Origin: an uncultured archaeon
GTDB lineage: Archaea > Nanobdellota > Nanobdellia > Pacearchaeales > GW2011-AR1
Assembly (NCBI GenBank): GCA_902385625.1
Contig: CABMGE010000018.1
Coordinates: 1 to 44,243 of the forward strand
Reading direction: 5' to 3'
DNA: 44,243 nucleotides
Position 1 is the first letter of the stretch; each line of letters starts with the position of its first letter. Below the pieces are notes generated by a model. The model had not been told where the DNA came from, searched no databases, and saw only the letters and a program-made list of their open reading frames with translations. Of the stretch, positions 12,001-16,726 are shown piece by piece. The position numbers and the translations under genes were made by a program.

Positions 12001-13557
12001 AGTATTATTTATAGTATTATTAACTTCAACAATAGAATCATTTGTATTACTAATTATACTTGAATTGAGATCCATTGAAATTGCAGGCATTTCAATTGTA
12101 ACATTATATCCTCTAAGAACTAAATCCCTAAATGAAAGAATATTGTCTCCAATCTGAAGACTGTAATCATCATATTTCGAAATAGTCTGATTGGCACTAA
12201 CCTCAATCTTTGCCATAAACTTTAAATCATTTAATCTAACTTTATATCCCCATTTATACTTAGAACCTGTTGCAGGAGTTTCACTTACATTAATATCAAA
12301 ATTTTCAGCACTAACAACTGAGTTATCAGCAATAATACCAAGTCTTTCAGAACTTAAATTTTCAGCTTTCTCCTTTACCTCAGTTATATTTATCTCTGAA
12401 ATAATTGATGTTTGATTTAATTGAGCGTCATTAAATGTAAGATTTATTTCACTGTTATCAATTCCAATTACTCTTCCTGTAAAACTAAAAAAACTTTGTA
12501 CAAGTCTAAATGGAGCTCCAAATATTCTGATAATATTTCCAGTTATTCCAGATCCAGAGTTAGAATCAGTTTCAGGATTAGGAGTATCAGGAGAAGTAGT
12601 TTCAGATGAAGATTGAGTATCAGTACTTTCTTGTGAAGTTTGTGATTCAGGTTCTGAACTTACTTGAGAATCTGTTGCAGGAGTTTCAACTTCAGATTGG
12701 CTAGGCTGTACTGGTTCTTGTGAAACTGATTCATCAGTTGTCTGGTTTTGAGGTTCTATAGAATTATCCACTTCAGTTGAATTTTGACTAACCTCAGTTT
12801 GATTTTCACTGGTTTCACTAGTATTATTAGTTATAGTATTATTTTCAAGACTAACATTGCCTAAAGTATGAGAGGTTTCATTTCCAAGACTAATATTAAC
12901 ACTCTGATTTATAGGAGTAGCTTCAGGAACTGTAAAGTTAACAGTTAAATTAGTTGTAACATTTATTTCTCGAGTTATATTTGTTTCACTAATATTTGTT
13001 TGAGTTATGTTTTCTTCAGTTAAATTTTCAAGAGTAGTAATATTAACAGTTGCATTAACTTCAACTGCCAGATTTTCAACAAATTCAGAATAATTTAAAA
13101 GATCAAAATAAAGTCTTATCTGCCCGCCAGAAGTATCAAAATCCATTCTCTTATTTTTGTTTTGTGAAGCAACCTGTCCTGCAATTTTAACAGGTTCTTT
13201 AATTTCAAGATCAACTGAATTAGTATCAATATGATCCAGTACAGGCTCATTTTCAAGACCACTAATTGATGAAACTGCAAATCCAGTAAAACCCATTTTA
13301 GAAGGCGCATTAAATAATAAGAAACCTATAATAAGAATTACTCCAATGCAAAATAATAGCAAAAAGAAGTAAGTTTTAGGACTCGCTTTAGAGGTATTAG
13401 AGCGTGGTGTAATAACTAAGTTTTCTTTAGAGTTATTATTAGGTAAAGAAGTGCCAATATATCTTTTTCTTACAACTCCTTTTTCATCCCTAAAACTCTC
13501 ATAATAATAAGGTCCAAACCTCTTCCCGCCTCTTTTTATGTATCTTCTAAATACCAT
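1..13557 (-). CDS. Giant membrane-anchored multi-LamG surface protein (C-terminus beyond the window)
   Basis: Seen: an ATG at 13557 with an AGAGG ribosome site just upstream opens a frame that stays open to base 1, at least 4,519 codons. Residues 1-60 are basic and cytoplasmic (KRGGKRFGPYYY, then VVRKRYIGT). Residues about 62-83 form one membrane segment. Residues 100-690 are a low-complexity N/S/T/E-rich stalk full of N-x-S/T sequons. An EF-hand-like loop (DIDSDGQISIGD) lies near residue 700. Ten LamG/concanavalin-A-like domains follow at about 741-953, 957-1191, 1220-1410, 1416-1666, 1850-2063, 3026-3236, 3310-3523, 3603-3803, 3882-4090 and 4258-4466. A parallel beta-helix lies at 2106-2333, a carboxypeptidase-regulatory-like fold near 2420-2525 and a jelly-roll-like segment at 2666-2816. 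Ig-like modules with CWYS and W..YCND motifs sit between them. Known: LamG modules bind glycans or proteins. Inference: a type II anchored adhesin projecting far from the cell. Confidence 0.9.
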   Translation of the reverse strand, partial: MVFRRYIKRGGKRFGPYYYESFRDEKGVVRKRYIGTSLPNNNSKENLVITPRSNTSKASPKTYFFLLLFCIGVILIIGFLLFNAPSKMGFTGFAVSSISGLENEPVLDHIDTNSVDLEIKEPVKIAGQVASQNKNKRMDFDTSGGQIRLYFDLLNYSEFVENLAVEVNATVNITTLENLTEENITQTNISETNITREINVTTNLTVNFTVPEATPINQSVNISLGNETSHTLGNVSLENNTITNNTSETSENQTEVSQNSTEVDNSIEPQNQTTDESVSQEPVQPSQSEVETPATDSQVSSEPESQTSQESTDTQSSSETTSPDTPNPETDSNSGSGITGNIIRIFGAPFRLVQSFFSFTGRVIGIDNSEINLTFNDAQLNQTSIISEINITEVKEKAENLSSERLGIIADNSVVSAENFDINVSETPATGSKYKWGYKVRLNDLKFMAKIEVSANQTISKYDDYSLQIGDNILSFRDLVLRGYNVTIEMPAISMDLNSSIISNTNDSIVEVNNTINNTEIVHEINNTENYENVSNVLVNNTEEISNSSSELIIENPNQSLESNFATNNSEEQTSENISDSQKDYGITGNIIRGITGFAVGILEISSGENSDNLVIPNLEYENSVTIYIERDFSNYSLASLNVSENISEINETEIILDENASETLNFSVGVTGNVIANEEEISGMSKQISSILLPEVDFEDIDSDGQISIGDIIYLDPTLTTISYSDVSIDALIVNVTAENNFTHLSLVGDASSPWSGFNYSLAGRTPYTPYFSDDDNSYAEFNGFGYIRINEQSRSLNFTKNISYGAWINTPTTSQTAGVISRDHQYGYYTEQYGLWVVGTTAYCIRGNGTNDDLANGIVSVPITINTWTHIFCTINDTDLAIYVNGIYRGKDAIGTGPGNYNQWNPYTKIGSLSGSGNYFNGSIDNALFLNRTLSAAEITSLYNLGRKDTSYTDTNLVGAWRFDNSNLSVAFDSLGRNNGTFYGSASYGLDNSGLIAYYPFDVNNNSAGKTYDYSRNHFDATVSGGALWNASGKYGGAYSFINTNQILTFGPIPTPQYYTISSWVYFPLAVSGSWRTLIAHNGGTYHHILWNVSGDLGLYNAAWYPCGYNSNSLSGWHLVTSVKNDSGLTAFYIDSSYVGSSSAQINISDISAIGTCSSGCGQQVGTVDEVMIFNSALNSSQISDIYNNQSRRFASSGSQTIVQENISAGYNQVNLTSSFFNLFSSNISARVGQWNINQNVSGSAYKDYDLGTHWAEFNTSSYVSAPAITNLATGTPFTLSAWVNPRTNADGYRTIMGYDGAHRLLITSNGQMLSQQSGNFFSAGAGDVPNGVWTQVIYWNNGSTERWYINGKQSGSDNNMTVAEWNAAFKIGQYDVINYKFNGSIDEVMIWNKSLSSVEIARLYSLGQDIDYYDDPSLVSWYGFDNANSSDKEGKNPGTATSIVYNQSNSLNNGLVSYWHFDELSWTTVAGQVKDAMGINNGTSYSSANTVSDGVYYRAGTFDGIDDGVNIPNRNFSGFTNFTMVAWVKPRGNHLHYDGAIISSGDWNTAFWALSLSQTNTAVSVRGSATGAVSKAYPFVLNNWYQVVYIRDNATLHFYVNGLYLGNTTSNAIPLNTTATNTMIGRETYASGYFSFNGSIDEVMIFNRSLSFQEVKELYVKGRANFNYTDYQNLTSSGGVQSFNITPTTTNILPDFKFISSNGNTNNFYSPTLWSSSINPLELDIGDTGYPGNLSIVYPLNNSNFNTNVSIQLNFSLKNTDVNSCWWTVNRGVTNNTISCSNTTINVSQGYKDLILYSRDLGGDSDSAAVSFLADNIYPVFNFLPLNNSYYYDSFLINASVNDSTNQTFGFVNDGVVSWFRMDDLNSSGGVLDYFGRNNGTNVGGAIQIVNGKFGDAMSFDGSNDYINLGNIFSSLNQSTISTWVYMNSNTSQAVVGKYNSATNSRSIGLFYEPTNGFNFVVSPTGSYSSSYVAISSSGNYIGKWVHVVGVWNGTNTTVYLNGVQSGTIGGVNSMYSSNVPIEIGRLNNPTYYFNGSIDEVMIFNRSLSSLEILALYNSSQNRISKNISVEDLNYGPNNIQLYASDAAGNVNSTILTINYGNATSGCKSLTVPNSVYYLTQDISTAQTASCFSFTGSGITLDCQGHSIITTANTAPSILMNAAYGTLKNCNITDYGDDAIRLGANHLNVLNNTVQAIGASNNAMYVYPTTSDSVTYSTIANNTLIASGATGVYFTTSSTSGSIISNNFSDNNISGGLNYGLDISPVSSWCDAYANIFKNNIIRSTSTTASDYGLYDNCGGSRVHIPDAIPNTFINCTISSTADSGVFLLGGALETFINTTGFSDQVARVGSGFEITGVGTIAQIITSNGTSRDGYGISTTGTSSGYATSNITDSSFKGSTTDVYVGAYGLEIFLNSTYNTADLATATSQLERKWYYNAYVNNSSGSPVSGAGVSAYDVFGSFETSAITNSSGNTGKIALTEYSQVGGTGDPKTYVSNYTIYAIKAGYATASHKYNATNSSNDFFDFFTISLDSIRPAVNLTYPLNTTYDVNVSQLNYTVSDTGGISRCWYSTNNGVTNSTPLVAGINFSYVTSVEGSNQWTLYCNDTAGNLNSSSVTFYKRIPHTTVSVLYPNDLSTTIAVSQNKWFNVSLNVTCSGFVNCGPIKVYLNPFMGTIVDNGNFEDANLGNWTTGGNAVWYTQSSNVAEGFYSARGGNIADNGITWINRTVVLFGPANITFYWKVYSEACCDFLYFCDNNPSCTKDSGYVNRIGGNIDWTFITYNLSAGVHNLYWAYAKDGSISSGTDTGWIDNVAIIAASPDGRFVGQSVFDAPFYTNSSNPLTSSSLNAGQSQTITFWLNATGAIGSNWTFFSNVNLSSNLDYKNITTTWNVTIIDDSYPIVNISYPLNTTYTINVSQLNYTLFESNPGRCWYSNSSGLWNSTFSIPSSGVSNFSGIISNEGSNTWTVYCNDTSGNLNSSTVTFFKDTSLPTLTIFSPSNNSYWGNVTPLFNVSSSETGTIIPNLDNSLLLWLRMENNARDSSSFNWSATDGGVSYTDGKFGKDSTGFSSTKKITVNSSLDFAKNDMTISFWMNVIGYGSPNRQNPFDKAYGGDGTFTLETSGVINFYFGSAGGNGNNYTSHSTSVTVTPGVWEHWVITRNRVTRQTQWYKNGVASGSPYTYSSIYDPVHSTNALTLGTGYTGNALNGSLDNVIIFNRSLTSEEILGLYNATRVQHNSINLSQGQHTLVDYAEDLAGNIDSETSIFTIDTTYPTINISSPVNSSYYNTSTPLFNVSSSESSLGTGSIIPNLDNSLVSWWRMDDLNSSGGIVDYMGRNNLTNTAFNAVQVDNGKFGHAMSFNGGNTELTTGAGRFSPSIAQGMPYSHSLWIYPISSQTRYIIDDENNAEHSIWIDTSYRINFRFYNLTGGVQSPIALTSSNTAPLNTWTHIVAVNNGTYLFVYLNGILNASISTAGYTHRIFDDVVIGCSGTCTAGFNGSIDDVMTFNRTLTSAEILGLYNATRLQHNNVSLADGNHTFTAYTQDFAGNVNFSIVQLFSIDTNYPLINVSSPTNSSYYNTSSPLFNISSSEQGTGTIIPNLDNSLVSWLRMDDLNSSGGIIDYTGRNNGTNFNVTIQDNGKFGDAMSFNGANSCIGVGNNLGIPENGNGTLSMWISPIQNASSKGDSMVLFQNQSTSTLLYQHNANNYIYLPGADYFAVRPVLNVWQNIVLTWSGNTSTANLYYNGVRYGVNLQSGADTMPSILNSAYISRCTGSDFNGSIDDVMIFNRTLTSQEIVGIYNATRVQHSLINLSDGNHTFSAYTQDLSGNINAVTNSFGIDTVFPNVTIYSPSNGFYSSTTSPLFNISSSETGVGTIVPNLDNSLVSWWRMDDISGTNIIDYMGGISNGTNNGATQVDNGKFGHAMSFDGNDYINAGNKVNISTQSTVSAWVYFYSPPGIPTIIDKNYQNTNGCYWFHINGNTVKLQYSNGTAYSNLIVNVPAWRINQWYQVVMVLDNDHKNISVYVNGTYMGGASYTDSALNITTGNLDIGRYNGGGSYYLNGSIDDVMIFNRVLTSQEIVGIYNATRVQHNSINLSEGRHTLVTYTQDLAANLNFTAQINFSINTTQPSVNITYPINTTYLNYVTDINYSLNITNPASCWYSINNGVRNSSIIIAGTNWTNLNGNSSKGTNTWKVWCNDTNGNLNSSSVTFMVDNILPSISIFSPLNGTYYNNATPLFNMSSSEQGNGTITTNLDNTLISWWRMDDVNSTGTGVIDYMGRNNGTVINGASQTDSGKFGKAFSFDGSNNRYINIGSSQSFNLTTFTLSLWANIQGSRDYDGLFNNRVTNQKGFQFVNDVQQANFVPHLVIWNGSAESAHYKMSSGSYSFPFNGLKHFVWTYNGTTARLFVDGIEKTVSVSGVTNYPDSGVLIGKSYSSFNGTIDDVQVYNRTLSPTEILGIYNATKQEHYEIVLDEGIHSFTTYTQDLAANINSNSSSFFTIDTLLPTIVISSPINGY
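160..4480 (-). repeat. C-terminal array of five LamG units, period near 840-880 bp
   Basis: The unit-ending motif (G-S-I-D-D-V-M-I-F-N-R-T-L) recurs near 212, 1360, 2208, 3048 and 3924. Units are about 280 residues: a LamG fold beginning with the SW.RMDD motif, then a linker with the QHN...HT...A.DLAGN pattern and an SP.N..YYN..PLFN motif. The 1148-bp step between the two leftmost motifs is longer because an extra Ig-like module is inserted there. A 39-nt stretch is identical at 1282-1320 and 2134-2172, showing recent duplication or conversion. Confidence 0.85.
6560..7240 (-). other. Parallel beta-helix (NosD/PbH1-like) segment of the giant protein
   Basis: Residues about 2106-2333. Seen: an opening GCKSLTVPNSVYYLTQDI, then GITLDCQGHSI, then successive short turns with N at ladder positions (LKNCNITDYG, LNVLNNTV, YSTIANNTL, IISNNFSDNNI). 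This pattern is typical of right-handed parallel beta-helix repeats. Known: such folds occur in carbohydrate-active and adhesive proteins. No catalytic pair of a polysaccharide lyase or hydrolase could be recognised, so binding or a rigid spacer role is as likely as catalysis. Confidence 0.7.
8560..11340 (-). repeat. N-proximal cluster of four LamG domains in the giant protein
   Basis: Each domain ends with a version of the motif G(S/T)(I/V)D(E/N)..(I/F).N..L followed by LY or IY, at about 10780, 10040, 9390 and 8620. Domains two and four are preceded by an extra half-start (V..W/Y..FDN) before the full domain, which suggests partial duplications inside the cluster. Spacing is less regular than in the C-terminal array, so this block is probably older. 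Confidence 0.75.
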
Positions 13558-13834
13558 TTACCTCTTTTTGTGGTGTAACTAAAACACTAGTAAAACAAAG
13601 GGAAAAACCCTTTAAAAACATTCCTCTAAACTAACCTCTAGATCAAAATCTAGATAAAAAATAACCCTATTTTTAAAGAAAAAATAAGACTAAATTAGGC
13701 AAGATATCCATTATCTTGAAAAGTAAAAGAATTCATTAAAAAAATCTAATTTTTAGCTTGATTTAGTCAAGCTAAAAATTGCTATATTGCATTTATGCAC
13801 AACTGACAAAGTCATTTTTAAAGAAAAAATAAGA
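13558..13834. other. Intergenic region with direct repeat and several hairpins
   Basis: Lies between the 137-residue gene and the giant gene, both on minus. Seen: a 26-nt exact direct repeat at 13669-13694 and 13814-13839, the second copy overlapping the stop codon of the 137-residue gene. Read on minus it contains a T-rich tract (TTATTTTTTCTTT) like archaeal terminators. A 14-bp perfect hairpin lies at 13748-13780 (loop tttag). Smaller hairpins lie at 13700-13718 and 13637-13654. An aaaggg/cccttt hairpin at 13597-13613 sits in the presumed leader of the giant gene. No credible ORF was found. Confidence 0.7.
13748..13780 (-). terminator. 14-bp hairpin, probable terminator of the 137-residue gene
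   Basis: Arms 13748-13761 and 13767-13780 are perfectly complementary with loop tttag. It lies about 55 nt past the stop codon of the upstream minus gene, between two copies of a T-rich 26-nt repeat. The terminator role is inferred from position and T-richness. Confidence 0.45.
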
Positions 13835-14248
13835 CTAAACAACCCTTACAATAATACCCTTATTATTAAGTTCAATAAAATGGCTTGTCACCTGGTTTTT
13901 ATAGTCTTCACACTGATTTTGAGAAAGGTCATCATCAGCAGTTCTTGGAACATGAACAATATCAACACTATAATTTCCACATCTTCCAAGACACTGACTA
14001 TTAAATTCAAGCCTATCATCTTGAGCTATTCTATATTTATTATCTGCGCAAAAAAGAGCTTCTTGTTGTTCTAAAACCTTTGCAGGAATTACTGCAGGAT
14101 TTCCGTGTTTCACATAAACACCCTGAGAATCAAGAGTCCAAGTATCTTCATTACTCCTAAAAAAGACAAATAACCCGATTAGAATAAAAAATATAACTCC
14201 AATTAATATAATCCAATAAATCCTGCCTGATTTCTTAGTTCGAATCAT
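13835..14248 (-). CDS. Small single-pass membrane protein, unknown function (137 aa)
   Basis: Seen: a basic N-terminus (MIRTKKSGR), one membrane segment at about residues 10-31, then an external domain of roughly 105 residues with four cysteines (FCADNKYRI, CLGRCGNY, QNQCEDY). The extracytoplasmic side is inferred from the positive-inside pattern. A TATA-like TTTATATAG lies about 25-30 bp before the ATG, with no clear ribosome site, so the transcript may be leaderless. It lies directly upstream of the giant surface gene on the same strand, which makes a surface role plausible. I do not recognise the family. Confidence 0.75.
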   Translation of the reverse strand: MIRTKKSGRIYWIILIGVIFFILIGLFVFFRSNEDTWTLDSQGVYVKHGNPAVIPAKVLEQQEALFCADNKYRIAQDDRLEFNSQCLGRCGNYSVDIVHVPRTADDDLSQNQCEDYKNQVTSHFIELNNKGIIVRVV

Positions 14249-14335
14249 AAATTAAATAAGTATTTGAAGCTATATAAATATTAAGAATATACTCTTGTCC
14301 AAAGTTTTTGCTATTTATATTTACTCGCCCTGAAT

Positions 14336-15640
14336 CTAACTCAAAAACTCTTCTCCAAGCCGAGGATTAAATTCTCCTCTTAAATTTTCAAGCATTTTAT
14401 TCTTTGTAGCAACAGATCCTCTCCATTCTTTATGTGCAAGAACCCATCCGAGTTTAACTAGAGCAGTCTCAGGTAAGATATCTTCAAGATAAACAACCCC
14501 TATCTCCTGAAATTTCCTTGCAGGAGCATATACATAAGGATCAAGCCTGCCAAACAAGGTCTGTGGAGCAGCATAAATAAACATTCCTTTTTTAATTAGT
14601 TCCTGTATCTTAGGAATCCAATTAAATTTTCCTTCATTTGCAATTTGGCCAAGACCAGTAAATTCAATAATAAGTCCGCGATACCCTTTTTTCTTGTAAT
14701 AATCTAATATTCCAGGATCTTGTCCAGGATAAAATTTAATCAAAGCAACCCTATTGTCATAAACAGCATCAACCTGAATTTTTTCATTTGCCTTGCCTCT
14801 CTGGTTATACTCTGAAATTGTCTCAATTTTTCCATTAGGAAATATCTTTGCAATTGGTTTTGTATTTATTGGCCTAAAAGTATCTCTTCTAGAACTATGC
14901 ATTTTCCTAACCTTTGTTCCACGTAAAGCATAACAATACTCATCATCAAGGTTTGCATGTCCAACCAAAATTACTTCAGAAATTTCAGAAAGAGCTGCAT
15001 GTGCACTGCACATTAAATTAAGTCTCGAATCTGCACTTCCACGATCACTAGATCTCTGGGAATAAGTAAGAACAACTGGTTTGTTTATTTTTCCAAGCAT
15101 AAAAGATAAAACTGCAGAGGTGTAGTGTAAGGTATCTGTTCCATGGCTGATTATAATTCCGCGAACATTAGGATCACTAAGTGACTTAGAAACAAGTTTT
15201 GCGATTCTTATCCAGTCTAAATAGTTCATATTCTCGCTAAACTTCATAAAAGGACTTGTTATTTTTATATCTGCAATATCAAAAATTTCAGGATAAGTTG
15301 AAAAGAACTCTTTTGGCTCAATTAAACTTTTCACACCACCGGTTTTAGGATCAAGTTTAGAGGAAATTGTCCCTCCAGTAATAATAAAATCAATAACTGG
15401 TTTTATATGGGATAATTCAAATTTTTTCTCATCCTTTTTCTCATCTTTCTTCTTCTCAAGAACTTTAATTTCTTTTATATCTTCTTTTTTTAGTCCAATA
15501 TTGTAACCGCTTCCGAGTTTGAGTAACAAAACACCAACATCATGAGAATCTAGTAAAATCCCGATTTCAGATTTACCATTAATAATAACCTCTATCTTAT
15601 CTCCAGGTTCAGGTGCTTTAAAGGGTTTTTTTGATACCAT
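14336..15640 (-). CDS. gatD: Glutamyl-tRNA(Gln) amidotransferase subunit D (asparaginase-like)
   Basis: GatD releases ammonia from glutamine or asparagine for GatE, which converts Glu-tRNA(Gln) to Gln-tRNA(Gln) in archaea. Seen: an N-terminal small barrel (residues 1-60) with PGDKIEV and a GYNIGLKKEDI segment, then an L-asparaginase fold carrying the two catalytic-threonine motifs TGGTIS (88-93) and SHGTDT (165-170). The further motif QRSSDRGSADS and the C-terminal PQTLFGRLDPYVYA are also present. The 434-residue length suits GatD and exceeds plain asparaginases. A charged insert (KKKDEKKDEKK) links the domains. It is divergent from maf across 110 bp. No gatE lies in this window. Confidence 0.93.
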   Translation of the reverse strand: MVSKKPFKAPEPGDKIEVIINGKSEIGILLDSHDVGVLLLKLGSGYNIGLKKEDIKEIKVLEKKKDEKKDEKKFELSHIKPVIDFIITGGTISSKLDPKTGGVKSLIEPKEFFSTYPEIFDIADIKITSPFMKFSENMNYLDWIRIAKLVSKSLSDPNVRGIIISHGTDTLHYTSAVLSFMLGKINKPVVLTYSQRSSDRGSADSRLNLMCSAHAALSEISEVILVGHANLDDEYCYALRGTKVRKMHSSRRDTFRPINTKPIAKIFPNGKIETISEYNQRGKANEKIQVDAVYDNRVALIKFYPGQDPGILDYYKKKGYRGLIIEFTGLGQIANEGKFNWIPKIQELIKKGMFIYAAPQTLFGRLDPYVYAPARKFQEIGVVYLEDILPETALVKLGWVLAHKEWRGSVATKNKMLENLRGEFNPRLGEEFLS

Positions 15641-15750
15641 ATCTGAAATTTAATTCAAATTAATTTAAACAACACAGAAATTTTTAAGTTCTGTATAAAT
15701 AAAACAGATTAGATATATATAAAAAACTATCTCCATTATAAAATTATAAA
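15641..15750. promoter_or_regulatory. Divergent promoter region between gatD and maf
   Basis: On plus, TATATATAAAA lies about 26-40 bp before the maf ATG. On minus, TTTAAATTAA lies about 20-30 bp before the gatD ATG. Between them is an inverted repeat ACAGAA-N9-TTCTGT (15674-15679 and 15689-15694), a possible shared operator. Neither gene has a clear ribosome site, consistent with leaderless transcripts. Confidence 0.5.
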
Positions 15751-16356
15751 ATGAAAAAGATAATTTTAGCATCAACCTCTCCAAGAAGGCACGAACTAGC
15801 AAAATCAATGGGTCTTGATTTTGAAATAATTCCAAGTAATTATAAAGAAGATATGACCTTGAAATTAGATCCAAAAAAACTTGTGAAGGAATTAGCTTAT
15901 GGAAAAGCCAAAGATGTGGCAAAAAGATTAAATGAAGGTATAATTATTGGTGCAGATACAATAGTGGTCTACAATGATAAAATTCTTGGAAAACCAAAAT
16001 CAGAGAAAGATGCTTATGATATGCTAAAAATGCTCTCAGGAAAAACTCATTATGTTTATACCGGAACAGCAATAATAGATCTGGAAACTAAACAAGAAAT
16101 TATAGACCTTGAAATAACTAAAGTTCATTTTAATGAATTATCAGAAAAAGAAATACAGGGTTATATAAAAACAGGAGAAGCAATGGATAAAGCAGGAGCA
16201 TATGGAATACAAGATTTAAGTTCAATTTTTGTGAAAAAAATAGAAGGATGCTACTTCAATGTCATGGGATTTCCAATATATAATATTTACAAAAACCTTC
16301 AAAAATTAAATATTGACATTTTTGAATATGAAAGATGGAAAAAGAGAAAAGCCTAA
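15751..16356 (+). CDS. maf: Maf-family nucleotide pyrophosphatase
   Basis: Maf proteins hydrolyse nucleoside triphosphates (dTTP, UTP or modified pyrimidines) to monophosphates, acting as house-cleaning enzymes. Seen: the N-terminal signature ASTSPRR (residues 7-13), the central GADTIV with probable catalytic Asp69, GKP at 80-82, a YTGTAI segment and the C-terminal AGAYGIQ and NVMGFP motifs. The length of 201 residues is standard. It starts at ATG 15751 behind a TATA box. It converges on the pterin dehydratase gene and overlaps its 3' end by 4 bp. The substrate subclass (YhdE-like dTTPase/UTPase) is my inference from the motif pattern. Confidence 0.9.
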   Translation: MKKIILASTSPRRHELAKSMGLDFEIIPSNYKEDMTLKLDPKKLVKELAYGKAKDVAKRLNEGIIIGADTIVVYNDKILGKPKSEKDAYDMLKMLSGKTHYVYTGTAIIDLETKQEIIDLEITKVHFNELSEKEIQGYIKTGEAMDKAGAYGIQDLSSIFVKKIEGCYFNVMGFPIYNIYKNLQKLNIDIFEYERWKKRKA

Positions 16357-16679
16357 GCTTCGGGTTTACTAATTTCTTTAAAGACTCTTTCAATCTCAAT
16401 CGCAGTTATAAAATCCATATCAGTTACTTTTCCATCTAAATCCCAGCGAGTAAGTTCAAATAAAACTTTTGAATAATTTATCTTTATATCTGGATGATGA
16501 TCATTTTTTTCAAAAAATGGGGCAATTTTCACAAGAAAATCAACAACCTCTAAAAATCCAGGAAACTTAAATTCCTTACTGATTTTATTATCCTTATAAT
16601 CCCATCCAGGAAGTTTCTCAAGTCTCTCATTAATCTCCTCAATACTTAAAATATGAATATCATCTCGTACCATAGGCAA
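16353..16679 (-). CDS. Pterin-4a-carbinolamine dehydratase-like protein
   Basis: The family dehydrates 4a-hydroxytetrahydrobiopterin. In many prokaryotes lacking aromatic amino acid hydroxylases it has been linked to molybdopterin metabolism. Seen: the characteristic core NDHHPDIKINYSKV, then TRWDLDGKVTDMDF, containing the paired histidines and downstream W/D residues, plus the N-terminal LPGWDY. The first codon shown (M-P-M-V) could be replaced by the second Met two residues on. No other pterin gene is present in the window, so the pathway cannot be set by context. Its 3' end overlaps maf by 4 bp tail to tail. Confidence 0.88.
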   Translation of the reverse strand: MPMVRDDIHILSIEEINERLEKLPGWDYKDNKISKEFKFPGFLEVVDFLVKIAPFFEKNDHHPDIKINYSKVLFELTRWDLDGKVTDMDFITAIEIERVFKEISKPEA

Positions 16680-16726
16680 TTAAAAGAAAACTGGATATAA
16701 ATAAATTACTTGTCGAAATTATACAA

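Noticed and set aside
1..13557. Several adjacent adhesin genes or a frameshifted pseudogene
   Set aside because: Reading codon by codon I found no in-frame stop, and domains pass from one to the next without a new start signal.
13558..13834. A third copy of the four-hairpin element
   Set aside because: Hairpins are present, but their loops (tttag, tccat, caaa) are not mutually complementary and the AAGTTAAT start and last hairpin are missing.
13787..14074. Plus-strand frame opposite the 137-aa gene
   Set aside because: Antisense to a membrane protein with its own TATA box; composition is that of a reverse-complement shadow.
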